In this document: piece by piece, positions 9,283-23,900 of the stretch
Layout: every line of letters begins with the position of its first letter
How positions within the stretch are numbered: the stretch's first letter is position 1
Assembly (NCBI GenBank): GCA_003116995.1
Contig: BDSL01000009.1
Span: 310,001 to 374,000 of the forward strand
Origin: Yamagishiella unicocca
Lineage: Eukaryota; Chlorophyta; Chlorophyceae; Chlamydomonadales; Volvocaceae
Length of the DNA: 64,000 nt
Direction of reading: 5' to 3'
Notes under the pieces: model-generated
What the model was told of the DNA's origin: nothing
What the model saw: the letters and a program-made list of their open reading frames with translations, nothing else
Databases searched by the model: none
Position numbers and translations under genes: made by a program

Positions 9283-11301
9283 TTACGGCGCAGTGCACTG
9301 CGGACCAGGAGCAAGAGCCGTCGGGCGCATCGCTGACCACTGACAGAAAAACAGGAAAGGAAGGAAGCCGACGAAACCGAGACACAGCAAACCGCCGAAA
9401 CTCCACACCCCCATCCCTGCCGCTGCCCGCACATGCGCCCCCATCCCTGCCGCCACCTGCACATCCACCCCCATCCCTGCCGCCACCTGCACATCCGCCC
9501 CTGTCCCTGCCACCGCCTGCACATCCACCTCCGTCCCTGCCGCCACCTGCACATCCACCCCCATCCCTGCCGCCGCCTGCACATCCACCGTTGCGACCCC
9601 CGAGCACAGCGCGTGCAGCACCGCCGTCAGCTGCACCAGGCCGACGGGACTTGTAGTGGCGTAGTGAGTGCCGTCCCGAGTGGCGTCGTGCAAGATGCGG
9701 GCTGCGCTCCAGGTGTCGATCAGCGGGAGGGCGGCGGCGGCAGGGACACCGTCACATGTTTCATTCGCGCCGGCCGTGAAGGCGCCGCTCATGGCGTCCG
9801 CAGCCAGTTGGTTGTACACCAGCAGCTCTGGATCGGTCCTCCAGTCCCTGCCGATGAGCTCGTAGGGCGCCTTGAACGAGGGCAAGCTGGTGGTGACCCA
9901 GAACACTCGCACGCCGTGAGCCTGGCGGAGGCGTAGCATCTTGCACCTCACGTGCAGCAGGTTGTCCAAGTACTTGTCTGCGCTTTGTGGCGCCGCGCCC
10001 GACTGAAACGACGCGGGCCACTGACCAAAGTTAACGAGCACGTCCGTGCAACCTTGTGCTGCGAGCGGGTCCACACCCGTGGCGTCGGGTTCGGGCCAGT
10101 CATAGCCCCACACCATCGAGGTTGCGGTGGACTGGTTTGAGACAAGGACCTGCTTTGCAGCGACGTCCTCCGCTATAGAAAACCCGTTGAGCCACTTGAC
10201 AAGGCTGTTGTGCAGGGTCCGGGCGTGTGAATCGCCTACGAAGCACACGTGCCTGTCGGCGGGTAAACAGGCCTCTGGCGCAATCATCGCTGACTCCTGC
10301 AGCTTTAGGTCTTGTTGTAGCTGCTGCTGCTGCTGCTGCTGCTGCGGACCGCGCTCCTGGAAGGGGCCATCCGGGAAGCCACTGAAGCGGCGCATGCGAC
10401 ACCCGTACGGCTTCCAGTACAGTGTCGCCGGGTGGCAGGTCGTGCGGAACGGCAACCGCGCCGTGGTGTTGCAATCTCCGGTCGAACTGCCCCAGATACA
10501 TGTCTGTAGCAGGGGGGCGGCGGCCGCTGTGGGCCACTCCCCGAAGCGCCAGCGCCCAGGCAGGGGCCCCGTGTCTGCGCACAGCGGCAGCTTATCTTCA
10601 ACCCGTTGCCGCTGTAGCATGGACGCCGAGGTGTCACCGGCTGGCGGTAAGGTGCCATCTCCCTTAAACGCCGCTGACGGCTCGCTGGCCTTTGTCAGGA
10701 CGGACGGGTCAGGCGCCGCTGTCCAGGCCTGACGTACAATGCCGGTGCCATCGGCCCCGTCGACAGTGGTCGTCGGCCCCACTTCAAGTGTCAAATAACC
10801 CGCCCATGGTGCCGCCACCGCCTTGCTGTTTCCAGGCTCAAGGAATGAGAACTCAGTGTACACCAAAAGCAGTTCTATAGAGTAGCGTCCCGGTTGTAGA
10901 AGAACGTACTTGGCGAAAGCGACATCTTGCCTACAATAGTTTGGCTCAAGCAGCCACAGCCCTTCCGGGCCTGTCACACGCAGCCGATAAATGGCAGTGC
11001 CCAGCAGGTTATCTCCACTGAGGCCTGTAACGTCATCTTTACGCTGTATTATTAACACGCCGGAGCTTGAATTGTGGATACAGTTGTATAGGGCTATGGG
11101 AAGTGTTTCACTGTCATGGCGCGTGCAGTTGGCGTGGTAGGTAGAGCGGAAGTACTGGTAGCACGTAGCTGGCTTGTCCACGCCGCCAACTGCAAATGCA
11201 GGGGGGCGTATACTCACATATGAGCCCCAAAGGCTAGGCTGCGCAGCCAATGGTGCAAACAACACGATGATTACGAAGCTAGCTGTCGCCAACTGGCTCA
11301 T
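9283..11301 (-). CDS. Secreted SGNH/PC-esterase-like protein
   Basis: A single 672-residue frame starts at ATG 11301. Residues 1-21 form a signal peptide (hydrophobic FVIIVLFAPLAA before QPS), so the product should enter the secretory pathway, towards cell wall or vesicles. Residues around 360 carry the SGNH block I motif CFVGDSHARTL (Ser nucleophile in GDSH). The C-terminal block V is seen in ATRDGTHYATTSP (Asp and His). NFGQWP resembles the block III Asn region. This arrangement is shared by PC-esterase/TBL-type polysaccharide O-acetyltransferases and esterases. An eight-Gln run sits near residue 325 and six decapeptide repeats (GMGVDVQVAA type) follow the catalytic domain. The final 50 residues are hydrophobic and might be a membrane anchor or read-through of an unrecognised intron. 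The sugar substrate cannot be told from sequence. Confidence 0.8.
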   Translation of the reverse strand: MSQLATASFVIIVLFAPLAAQPSLWGSYVSIRPPAFAVGGVDKPATCYQYFRSTYHANCTRHDSETLPIALYNCIHNSSSGVLIIQRKDDVTGLSGDNLLGTAIYRLRVTGPEGLWLLEPNYCRQDVAFAKYVLLQPGRYSIELLLVYTEFSFLEPGNSKAVAAPWAGYLTLEVGPTTTVDGADGTGIVRQAWTAAPDPSVLTKASEPSAAFKGDGTLPPAGDTSASMLQRQRVEDKLPLCADTGPLPGRWRFGEWPTAAAAPLLQTCIWGSSTGDCNTTARLPFRTTCHPATLYWKPYGCRMRRFSGFPDGPFQERGPQQQQQQQQLQQDLKLQESAMIAPEACLPADRHVCFVGDSHARTLHNSLVKWLNGFSIAEDVAAKQVLVSNQSTATSMVWGYDWPEPDATGVDPLAAQGCTDVLVNFGQWPASFQSGAAPQSADKYLDNLLHVRCKMLRLRQAHGVRVFWVTTSLPSFKAPYELIGRDWRTDPELLVYNQLAADAMSGAFTAGANETCDGVPAAAALPLIDTWSAARILHDATRDGTHYATTSPVGLVQLTAVLHALCSGVATVDVQAAAGMGVDVQVAAGTEVDVQAVAGTGADVQVAAGMGVDVQVAAGMGAHVRAAAGMGVWSFGGLLCLGFVGFLPFLFFCQWSAMRPTALAPGPQCTAP
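9405..9594. repeat. 30-bp minisatellite inside the esterase coding sequence
   Basis: About six head-to-tail copies of a 30-bp unit (CCCCCATCCCTGCCGCCACC... on the plus strand) with a few substitutions. The unit length is a multiple of three, so expansion keeps frame and gives a repeated decapeptide with M-G-V-D-V-Q-V-A-A. It lies just beyond the catalytic His. Confidence 0.85.
10318..10345. repeat. CTG/CAG microsatellite coding for polyglutamine
   Basis: A run of CTG triplets on the plus strand reads as CAG on the coding minus strand and gives eight glutamines in the linker of the SGNH/PC-esterase gene. Confidence 0.85.
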
Positions 11302-12219
11302 ATTGGCATAATGCGCGAAAAATTGCTGCCATATTTATCATACATGAATGAATGGTGAATGGGTTGCTAGCTGAAGCTTGTACCGTCTTGTACGTTCTCT
11401 CGTTGGTAAAACCAATAACATTACTTTCGCCAATAGAGAGGGACAGCGCATGCGATGAAACAAGGCGGACTTATTGGGACGTCAGTTCGCACGAAGCTTT
11501 TTGGGACTCAGTATGTGCTCCGTACGGCGGCCGACTTGCGCAGGCTTGTGCGCACAATACCTTCGGTCCATGAGCCTCCTGGCTCGTCTGGGCCTTACGA
11601 GCTCCAAGAGCTTGTAATCAATCAATCACCTTCGGAAAACCCGTTTACAGCGCAGCGATCGGATGTTGCACTACTGCACTTCGCGCGCTGTACGCAATGT
11701 CTCCACACCTGAGTGACAGCACGCGCCTCAGCGACCGAACGCGCCTACCAACCGAGCAACTACCGACCTACATTCATACACACCGCGCAATGCTAGCGCC
11801 CCGCTTTCCTCGACCGCCACACCCATATCCCTCCCCTTTCCCCGACCTGTCCTCCACCTCTACATATTAGTGAACAGCCGTCACGTCTAGATCAAGATAA
11901 GCTTCTGCTGTCGCAGCGTCGGCCTGCGGCCCCACCACAAGGCCACAGCCGCGCCGCGAACACCGGCTCGAGGGCGTACCAACCGGCCGACACCCGCGGC
12001 GAGAGGACACCACAGGATCTCCTGTCTCCAGCTAGGTCGGGGGTCGAAGGGCCGCCTGCCACCCGTGCAGCCCACTGATACGCACATTCGTGAAACTAGG
12101 CTTCATTCGGCCCAGTCGCAGGCCCAGCGCCAAGACGTCGGCCTGGCCCCTCAAGGAGCCTCACGAGGCGCCGTATGTGCCGCCCGAGGTCCCCCCCTCC
12201 CCGCCCTCCTCCCCGCCGC
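11302..12219. other. Intergenic between the esterase start and the NUO8 3' end
   Basis: About 900 bp with no recognised gene. It must hold the esterase promoter and the NUO8 3' UTR. TTACA at 11645-11649 (TGTAA on the minus strand) is a candidate NUO8 poly(A) signal. Confidence 0.5.
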
Positions 12220-15126
<2,907 letters not shown>

Positions 15127-15341
15127 TGCAATCGAGCTTCTAACGAAATTGAATAGGTGCTTCTAGGAGCACAAGGGCCTTGTTTTTATCGCCCGAAGCA
15201 TAAGGATAGGCGGGAGTACAGGGAGTAAAAGCACGCCGTGCATGTATTCTACCGTACACCAAATGCTTTGCAACGTCACCCGCTCTTAACACCCACGTCA
15301 TAACCTTTCAAAGTATGACTTCGTCTTGCTAAACATTTACA
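15127..15341. promoter_or_regulatory. Short bidirectional promoter region of NUO8 and the NDUFAF3-like gene
   Basis: Only 215 bp separate the divergent start codons at 15126 (-) and 15342 (+). Both core promoters and 5' leaders must fit here. No canonical TATA box stands out. Shared control of two complex I genes is an inference from geometry and function. Confidence 0.65.
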
Positions 15342-16380
15342 ATGCGTTCCAGCCTAATAACATCTGGTCGATGCCTTCTGCCAACCCTGTTTGCCCAGCA
15401 TCAGCAATGCATGGGAACATGCATCACACAAGGATCGCAGCTACCTGAACCTTCGTGTTCACCGCGATGTGGGCAGGCGGACCGACCTGGCCTGGGGTCA
15501 GGGTTTTCCCAGCAAACGCGTAGCGTACAGGGCTTCGCACGCATTGCGGAGACCGAGGAGGGCATGACCAAGTTCAGTGGATACTACGCCGGAGGGTTCT
15601 ACCTCAATAACGTTCAGGCAGGTGGCCCCGCAACCCTACCGGAGCAGACGGGGGGATCATAATTCGGGTTTCGTGGCATGCGGTGGGAGCGGGGTCTACC
15701 GAAACCTCTTCCCCAGCCCTCATCTGCAGGCCACACATCGCCCGATGCACTCCCCGACCTTCAACCATCGACACCACCACCACCACCACCACCACACCAC
15801 CACATACGATAAAGCCCAAATACCTCACGTGGGTGCAGTCTCCAAACGCAATAGGCACCAAGGCCGTCGCCACCACCCTCCCTAACCACCACGCGACACG
15901 CCCGGCTGCACACCCTGTCCTACACAGGACGGACCCCCACCCCCCACCCCCCCACCCGCCCAACCCGCCCTCCCGCCGGGCCTCCTCGCCCCGCAGCAGG
16001 TTCCCGGGTCCGTGCTGGTGTGCAAGGACCTCTACATGATGTGGCGGCCGCGGAGGATCTCCGAGGTGACCCCGGACAGCCTCATCTTCCTGGAGATCCT
16101 CAAACCGGCGCCCGAGGTGCTGGTGCTGGGCACAGGTATGGACATGCAGTCCCTGCCGCCTCCGGTGGGGGAGTACCTGCAGCGCATAGGCGTGCGAGTG
16201 GAGCTGATGAACTCGCGCAACGCCACCGGCCAGTTCAACGTGCTAAACGACGAGGGGCGAGCGGTGGTGGGCGCGCTGCTGGTGTGCGATCCCGACGCGC
16301 GCACGCCGGAGAACATGCCGGAGTCGCAGGAGCCACTGTGGGACCGGCCGGGGTTGATGCAGCGCAGCGGGGCCTTATAA
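15342..16380 (+). CDS. NDUFAF3-like complex I assembly factor (Mth938/DUF498 fold), two exons
   Basis: Exon 15342-15617 (92 codons) and exon 16000-16380 (126 codons plus stop) give about 218 residues. After a presequence-like N-terminus comes the short Mth938 start (ISGYYAGGFYLN-type: KFSGYYAGGFYLN). The second exon carries the family core GSVLVCKDLYMMWRPR, EVLVLGTG, IGVRVELMNSRNATGQFNVLNDE and VVGALL. In animals NDUFAF3 acts with NDUFAF4 to assemble the Q-module of mitochondrial complex I, which includes NDUFS8. The intron appears to be GC-AG (CAG/GCAGGT). A GT donor in the same codon region (AAC/GTTCAG) is possible but weaker. The intron holds a (CAC)n run at about 15772-15800. The acceptor may be 3 bp earlier, adding one Gln. 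Function is by homology. Confidence 0.85.
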
Positions 16381-16426
16381 GCGCGCGGGCCTTATGGTGG
16401 TTTTTAGTTTGTCCTGGCTGTGAAGA

Positions 16427-16431
16427 TGTAA
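16427..16431 (+). terminator. Candidate poly(A) signal for the NDUFAF3-like gene
   Basis: TGTAA occurs 46 bp after the stop codon, an unusually short 3' UTR if it is used. Confidence 0.4.
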
Positions 16432-16614
16432 CGCCCTGCCAGGAATGTTTGTTTGTTGTGTTCAGCGTTTGAACTGCGGGGGCTGCAGCCATGGGCGGAG
16501 AGCGGGGGGAGGCGGAGTGGAGCGGAAGGGCTGGACACAGGTGTGAGAGGGTGTGTGAGGCAGTCCAGGGCGCGGCTGACGAGAACGAGCGAGCGGGGGG
16601 AGTGCAGCTGCAGC

Positions 16615-16638
16615 ATCGGGCCCGATATCGGGCCCGAT
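16615..16638. repeat. 24-bp perfect palindrome made of two 12-bp palindromes
   Basis: ATCGGGCCCGAT is its own reverse complement and occurs twice head to tail, so the 24-bp whole is also a perfect palindrome. It lies about 235 bp past the NDUFAF3-like stop codon. It could form a cruciform or, in RNA, a GC-rich hairpin. Confidence 0.9.
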
Positions 16639-17797
16639 ATGGGCGATGGTGCAGTTGAGGAGGCCCTCAAACATTGTTCGAGAGGGAGAGGCAGAGGGAG
16701 GCGGCTTTTCACGTGTTGCGGAGGCACAGACAGATGGGTACTTCCTCGGGAGACCTGGAGGAACCAGCCGCGCAGCGGCTATTGGCCACGTCGTGTGGGG
16801 TACCGGTATGGCGGGACGCTCCATGCTTCTTCCGGACAGGACTCCGGACGGGACCTGCATTCCCAGCGGTACAACTCAATCGCGATATCACTACATGCCA
16901 AGATGCGCTACCACCACCCTAGTGCTATGCTTTCGTACTGTACAACGTCCGGACACGTCACCTCCGGTGCCTTGCGGAAACGGAGTTAAGACCGCGATGA
17001 CCTACCCCTTGTTTCCTACTTGCAGATTGACCGCCGTACCACGAAGGATGTCATGCATACGTCGCGCGTGTGCACCACCGTACCGTAGGTCCAAACGACG
17101 TCTGGAGCCACACCGCCCCAACCCAGCAGCACTCTCCGCTCACCCACCTATCTTCGAACACGAGCCGCTGAACGACACCCACCGAGAACCCACCAAAACT
17201 GCTTTTGCTGAACGACGGCCATCAGTGGCCCGCCTAGGGCGTTTCTGTGTTTCCATAAAGCTCACGATTGACTGTCACAAAAGACTAAACATGCCGTGAC
17301 TGTGTGCTCACCCCCCACGAAATGCGTTCAACCTCAGTCACCGCGTCAGTGCCAGCCATGCCTGCGACCCCCAAGCGTACGACCTTACCCCAAGAGCAGC
17401 CCTCTCTGATACGAACCACGGGCTGGACTGCCATTCCAGGAAGGCCAGCCCTAACGGTACCAATTCAGCATTTGTGCAGCCGGTCTCCACTAGCCAGACA
17501 TCGCACACACCACGGATCAGCAATAACAATCGCATTGGTGCATGTATCTGTCGCATCTTCCAGATAATACAACTCCGCGCCGCCCTGCACCATGCACACT
17601 CGTGGACGGCGTGGCGGGCCACCCAGTGGCTTCTCATGCGGCCATGCAACCCAACCACCACGACGTCCTCCCACACTTCCACAATGGACAAGGAACATAC
17701 CGGTACGGCATACTATGTTGCCATGTACTACGTAGCTAGCGGTTGATCGTCCGCAAGGCGCACCGCACGTGCCGCCCTGCCTGGCCGCACGCGGCCC

Positions 17798-17842
17798 CCC
17801 TCCCCTCCCCTCCCCTCCCCTCCCCTCCCCTCCCCTCCCCTC
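17798..17842. repeat. (TCCCC)n microsatellite
   Basis: Roughly nine uninterrupted TCCCC units downstream of the DUG fusion stop codon. The minus strand is G-rich with G4 potential. Confidence 0.85.
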
Positions 17843-17964
17843 CTGCCAGAAGTCGCCAATTCTGGACGGTAAGTGAAACATCCCAGTGCTTGCCGCCCCA
17901 TTTTCCCCACCTACGCACCGCTCCCGCAACAACCACCCAGCACCCCAGCGGAACTCACGAGCCG

Positions 17965-20900
17965 CTACTCCGCAAAGCCCGCGCACGCGGTAGGCGGCCC
18001 CCAAGGGCTCCCAGGGGCCCCTTCCGGGGATGCGCATGACGGCGCGGCAGGTGCCGCACCCGGCGTGTGTGCGCCCGCGGATCCAATCCCCGCGATCTCC
18101 TCCAGCAGCCGCCTGATGACGTTCTTGCCCTTGAACAGGTTGGTGCGGCGGATGCGCTCGTTGGCCAGGTGGCAGTTGTCGGAGGACTGGCCCATGGGGA
18201 TCATGATGGCGGGCGCCTCCAGCAGACGCTCCAGGTAGGACGCCACGGGCATGGTGCCCCCTGGTGGGCGGCGGGAGGGGAGGGGGATAGAGGGGGGGGG
18301 GATAGAGGGGGGGGGGGATAGAGGGGGGGGGGATAGAGGGGGGGGGGATAGAGGGGGGGGGATAGAGGGGGGTTCGAGGGAAACCCGTGGATGTCCGAAA
18401 AAAATCGTTTAAAACAGAAGTTTTGAGATGCAGAGGGGGGGGGATAGAGGGGGGGGGATAGAGGGGAGGGGGGGATAGGGGGGGGGGGGATAGAGGGGGG
18501 GGATAGAGGGGGGGGGATAGAGGGGGGGGGGATAGAGGGGGGGGGGATAGAGGGGGAGGGGGATAGAGGGGGAGGGGGGATAGAGGGGGAGGGAGCGCAG
18601 GGCACACGACGCCTTAGCTCACCCGCAGCAACAGACACGAGAGGGGTGGTGAGGCTGTGCTGCGAGGGGAGTGCTGTGAGGGGAGTGCTGAGGTGTAGGC
18701 GCGGAGCCGCTAGGTGCGGCAGTCGGGGTGCTACTGCCGCAACCGCATCAGCGCTGCCGCGCCGCCCTAACGGTGCGGTACCGCAGTCGGGGGCCCACAC
18801 GGTTACTGTTACAAGGGTTGCGCAGGTGAACGGTCACGACGGAACATCGACTGAGGCCCGCCCCCCTCCTGCCAAAGTGCAGGAGGCGGGGACATGGCTC
18901 TCTTAGCGGCGCAGCCCAGCGCGTGTCGACGCCTCAGCCCGGGTTTTCGGCGCCTGGCAGCAGCAGCGTCCATGGCAGCAACGCAACCTACATGTGCGCC
19001 ACAGACACCCTTGCATCCAGCCGCCCGGCCTCTATACCAGCCGCCCCCACCTTCGCGCACATACAGCGGGTGCACCCCCCACTCCTTGTGTATGGCCGCC
19101 TCCGCCATGTCCAGCCACGGACTGCCCTGCTTGACCTCCCACCAGTTGCCGCGGGCCTCCACGTGCAGGTCGATGGTGTTGCTGCTGCCCAGGGCCGCAA
19201 ACGACGTCCGCACGTGCTTTCTGGCAGCGGGGGGTAGGGGGGAGAAAGGCGGGGGCGAAGGGGCGAGAGGGTGGTGGGGAGGGGGAGGGAGGAGCAGCGG
19301 CCCGCTAGGCCTCCTGGGATGTACGACCAAGACTACCGCGGGCCTATATTCCCCTACATGGCGATTGGTCAGTGTAGTATTACGGTACTACAGTACTTGA
19401 GGGCTTGAGGGATAGAGGGCACAGCGTCGTCGCGCCTCCGACAAACGGAGGCAGGGCGCATTCATTGGAGTGTCAGCAGCGCAGCACCGCGCCATCACCA
19501 CACACCTGAGGCACGACACTAGCTGGTCTGCGTCCTGATTAGGCACGAATCGCACCGACACCTTGCCCTGCGCCGCCTTGGGAATGACGCTGAAGCGGGT
19601 GGGGCCGAACCTGGAGCGGAGCGGAGGCGCGGGCGGCGGGGGAGGGGGGGTCGGTCAGCGGCGCCCTTCAGCCTTCATCTCGCCATGTCCCTGCCCCTAC
19701 TGCCGGTACCGGCCTGCTCAGGGCGGCCCCCACCGGCACGATTGGTGGGTTAGTGTGGATTGAGGTGGGGGCGTTGGCGCTCAATGCCGGTACGGCGATG
19801 ACACGTCCACCGCCCAGCCGCACTACGCAGCTGCTCAGCGTAGTGCGGCTGAGTGGTACACGTGATGACGAGGGCGGCGTGAAACGGTGAAAGGCCAGCG
19901 ACCCCGCCTCCACCCACACAAGCCCCTCGATGCCGCGTAAGCCCACGCCAGGAGGATCATCCGCAAGCCTTGCCTTCAGAACGCCAGCCCCAATGCCATG
20001 CACTACTTAGTCATGCGCCATAAGAGCGACCCCCCCACCCCGTATCAGCCAGCACGGCTGTGCAGTGCCTCCCCCACCCCGCCCGCGGCCTCCTAGCCTA
20101 CCAGGTACTTTGCGTCATAGGGCAAACATGAGTTCCTACGGTAGCCCCGCCTCCGGCCCCTGCAGCGCACCTGTAGCACGTGCTGGTGGGGTCCGCCTGC
20201 TGCCCCGCCACCGCCCCCGGCCGCATGTCCACCACGGACAGACTGGGCCGGCACCAGCGGGTCACCAGCAGGTCCCGCTTGTTGGGGGGCGCGGTGAGGG
20301 AGGGCACGCCCAGAGCAGCCTGGGCAGCAGCGGCAGCAGCGGAATGGCGCGGGAGTGGGGGCCGAGGGCGTGAGGGCGGTACCCCGGGAGCTGTCGAGGG
20401 TGGCTCGTGACAGCAGCAGTGCTGCCAGCAGGCGGGAGGTAGTGCTTCCACCTGATGGGTGCTTCCAATGCCGGCTGCTCGTCATGTTTAGACGTGGGCA
20501 GGAGGAGACGCGGGCAGGAGGAGACGCGGAGCTTGCCGAGCGCACACAGGCACGTTCGGAGCGCCAGTTGCGACAGCGGCGAGAAGTGAGAGAGAGAGAG
20601 GGTGGGGGACAATCGTGGCCGCAGCAGAACGCGCTGGCTCCCACCGCACCGCCCTCCCCGCTGCCACAGCGGACCGCACCTGGTGGTGGCCCAGAGGCCC
20701 ACACCTGCCCACAGCACCACAACACGCGCTCCAGGCCTCAGCAGCCCTGAAACCCCTGGCCCCCCTCGCCTCAGCTCACCTTGTAGCCCTCCAGCGAGAA
20801 CTCCTCGCTCGCCTCCAGGGAGGTCCACGCCAGCTCGATGAGGCTGGGCTCGACGTCGTCGTAGAAGCCGGGGACCTGCGGGGATGGGCGGCCCGAGGGG

Positions 20901-23900
20901 TGGCATTGCGGGAGGCTGTCATCGGCCCCCCCCATGTGGAGGCCCAGCCGCTGGGGGAGACGCAGCCCAGGTATCGCTGCTGCTGCCGACATCTCGCAGG
21001 CAAACAACACCACGGGATGCGACCCCGAGAACTCAACGCGCGCTGTTTCGGGATGTCATAATCCCAATCCGGCGATGGTGGCCTCTTCCTCTTCCCCCTA
21101 CTGCGACGGCGAGATAGTCCGACCGCCCCGCTAGCCGGCCCCCTCCCTCCCCGACCGTCGACGAGTCCGTTTCTGCGGCCGTCAACCCAACTCCAGTAGC
21201 ATGCGCGCGCGTCCAGATGTCCGACGGCTATGCACCACCTACACTTCCCAGTTCCCACGTCGAGTTACCGGTCGGTTTCTGCAACTCCCCTGCCCCCCTG
21301 CTGCCGCACCTGCACCCTGCCGCCCGACCCAACCAGTGTGGCCATCACCCGCAGCAGGTCCACCATGGGCTCCGCAAACACACCGCCTGCGTGCGTCGCA
21401 CAGCAGGTTGGGCGCTGCTTAAAATGACTCCACCGAACTCCAAGGGGTTTGTTGCGGAACGCGTCCAGAAAGGCGGAACATGCAACACAGGGACTGCTTG
21501 TTATGCCCCGACTAAGGCCAGGGCCGGGTTGGACGATATGCCCGGAGGCCGTGGGTGGTTCGGAGGGCAACGCAGCGCGCTAGGTGCCACGAGCACAGGG
21601 GTGTGGGGGTGTGGGGGTGTGGGGGTGTGGGGGTGTGGGGGTGTGGGGGTGTGGGGGTGTGGGGGTGTGGGGGTGTGGGGCCAGCAGCCCAGGAGGCCAA
21701 TCCCGGCACGCAGCCACAGGAGGGGCGACCGTCCAGTCCGGAGCACTTGACCCACCCACCCACCCACCGTCGTTGCCGCTGTGCAGGTCGCGCTCGGGGC
21801 CGCTGATCTGCGGGGAGGGGAGCGCAAGGGAAGGGCGTGGGGCCGCCAGTCATGGTTCGTCTAGCGTGGCAGCAGCCGGGGCCCCGAGGCAGGGGCGCCA
21901 CTGCCGCAGCACCGCGGTGGTCCCACCAGGCCCGCGCCATGCTGGTGTTATTTTTCTTCTCGGCTGGATGCTGGCTGATTGCAACTGCTTGACCAATCCT
22001 CAGCCAAATAGCCACTCGGCGCGTCTCCCTCCCCGCCGGCTACCCAACCCCCGCACCTGGACCGTGAGGCTCAGCATGCCGCGCATGCCGTACGTGAGGC
22101 ACGGCACGTTCTCTCCGACCCACAGCGTGTTGGAGATGATGATCAGCTGGGTGCCCTCGAACCACCTGGAGGCACGCGGCGCCGAGGGCACACGGCGGGG
22201 CCGAGCCGAGGGAGGAGTTGGCAGTGGGCGGCAACGTCGAAACGCTTTCGGAACCGCCAACCTCGCCACATCCCGCCCCGCCATGCATCTTGAAACGTCT
22301 TTCCTAAACGGTTTTTCTCGCATCCACGGGTCTTCCTCGAAAGCGGGCCGCCACACGGCCTCCTTCTGAGGGACCCACCCACGGGTGCCGCGGTTCTACA
22401 CTAGCCACGGGTGAAGCCGATGCCCACACCCTGAGGGCATCTGCAAACCCAGACCGCATCATCCTGACTCCGTCTGGGACTTGCGCCGTGGCAGGCCTTG
22501 GCTCCCGACCCGCCACCGTTGTGCTCTAGCCCTCCCCCCTGCCCCCCTCGCCACTGCCCCCTCCCCCCTGCCCCCCTCGCCACTGCCCCCTCCCCCCTGC
22601 CCCCCTCGCCACTGCCCCCTCCCCCCACGCGCCCGGTCCCTACCTGAGGTTCTGCGTGACTGCCTGCGCGAACCCCCGCGAGCCGTTCTCCTCCTCGCCC
22701 TCGAACACGAACGCCACGTTGACGGGCAGCCGCCCCAGCCGGCCCCCGCCGCAGCCGCCCGCGCCCGCCGTGTCGCCGCAGGCGTTCATCAGCTCACGGA
22801 CCGCGAAGATGAAGGCGAGGATGGGACCCTGCGGGGGCAAGGGAGCGGCAGGGCCCGAGGCGAGCTGATGGGGGGGAGACAACGACCACGAGGGGGACAA
22901 GCAGCGACAAGCCGCGACAGACCTTAGTAGGACGTGAGGGGCAGCAGGCAGTGAGGAAGCTGCCCGGCCACGCACCTTGTTGTCTGACACGCCCCTGCCG
23001 TACAGGTACTCGTTGACGGAGTTGAGCTCGAAGGGGTTGGTGGCCCAGTCCGGCTCGGCGGCGGGCTGCACGTCGTAGTGGCCTGTGGCGGCGGCACGGC
23101 GGCGCAACAATAACCACAACGACACGGTCCACGGTGTTGGTTGGAAAAGGGCGGCGACGGCTGGGGGGGCGAGGCTTTCACCAGCGCAAGCCGCTGTGGG
23201 GTGGAGGGGGTTACGGCGGCGAGGTGTGCCAGACGCCAAGACGCCACGTAGCGCTGCAGTGCGCCCCACCGGCGGCCGCAACCTGCAGGAGCTGGACTGC
23301 GTTCGCCGGTGCTGCCCCACCGCCGGCTGCACTGCCGCTGGCTTCACTGCCGCTGGCCGCACTGCCGCTGGCTGCACTGGCAGGAGGCGGCCAGGCGGCA
23401 GGCGCACAGCGCCCTGCACCCGCGACTCCGGCAGGAATCCGAACGCCCCACCAAGGCGGGTGCGGCTAGCAGCAACCGCGCCCGCGGCTGGGCGAAGAGG
23501 ACCGCAGGGGGCGAGGGTTCCGTCGCACGCCGCTCGTGCCGCTCGGGCCACTCACCGTAAAACGTGACAGTAGGGCGGTCCGGGTTGTGGCCCAGCCGCC
23601 CGATCACGACCGGGTTCTTGTCCTCGTACACCTGGCAGTGGGGCCAGGTCGCGAGGGTCGGGAGTTGGCAGCGAAGCGGGTGGAATCAAACATCGTCACA
23701 CCGAGGCCGGTCCGCTCGATCGCGAGGTGCAGGACAAAGCAGGCAACCAACATCCAACGCTGTGCAACAGTCGACCCTGCCAACGGCCGCCCACACGCGC
23801 CGTTGCCGCCTCCGCCCTTCCTCCCCCCCCGGGGCCGCATCGCCTCCGCACCTGCACCACCTTGACGTCCGCTCCCAGCCCCTCCAGCATCTTGGCCAGG

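Larger units (their letters stand above)
16381..17964. other. Intergenic, converging 3' ends, repeat-bearing
   Basis: About 1.6 kb between the NDUFAF3-like stop and the stop of the DUG fusion gene, which run towards each other. No gene recognised. It contains a perfect double palindrome at 16615-16638 and a (TCCCC)n run at about 17798-17842. Confidence 0.5.
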
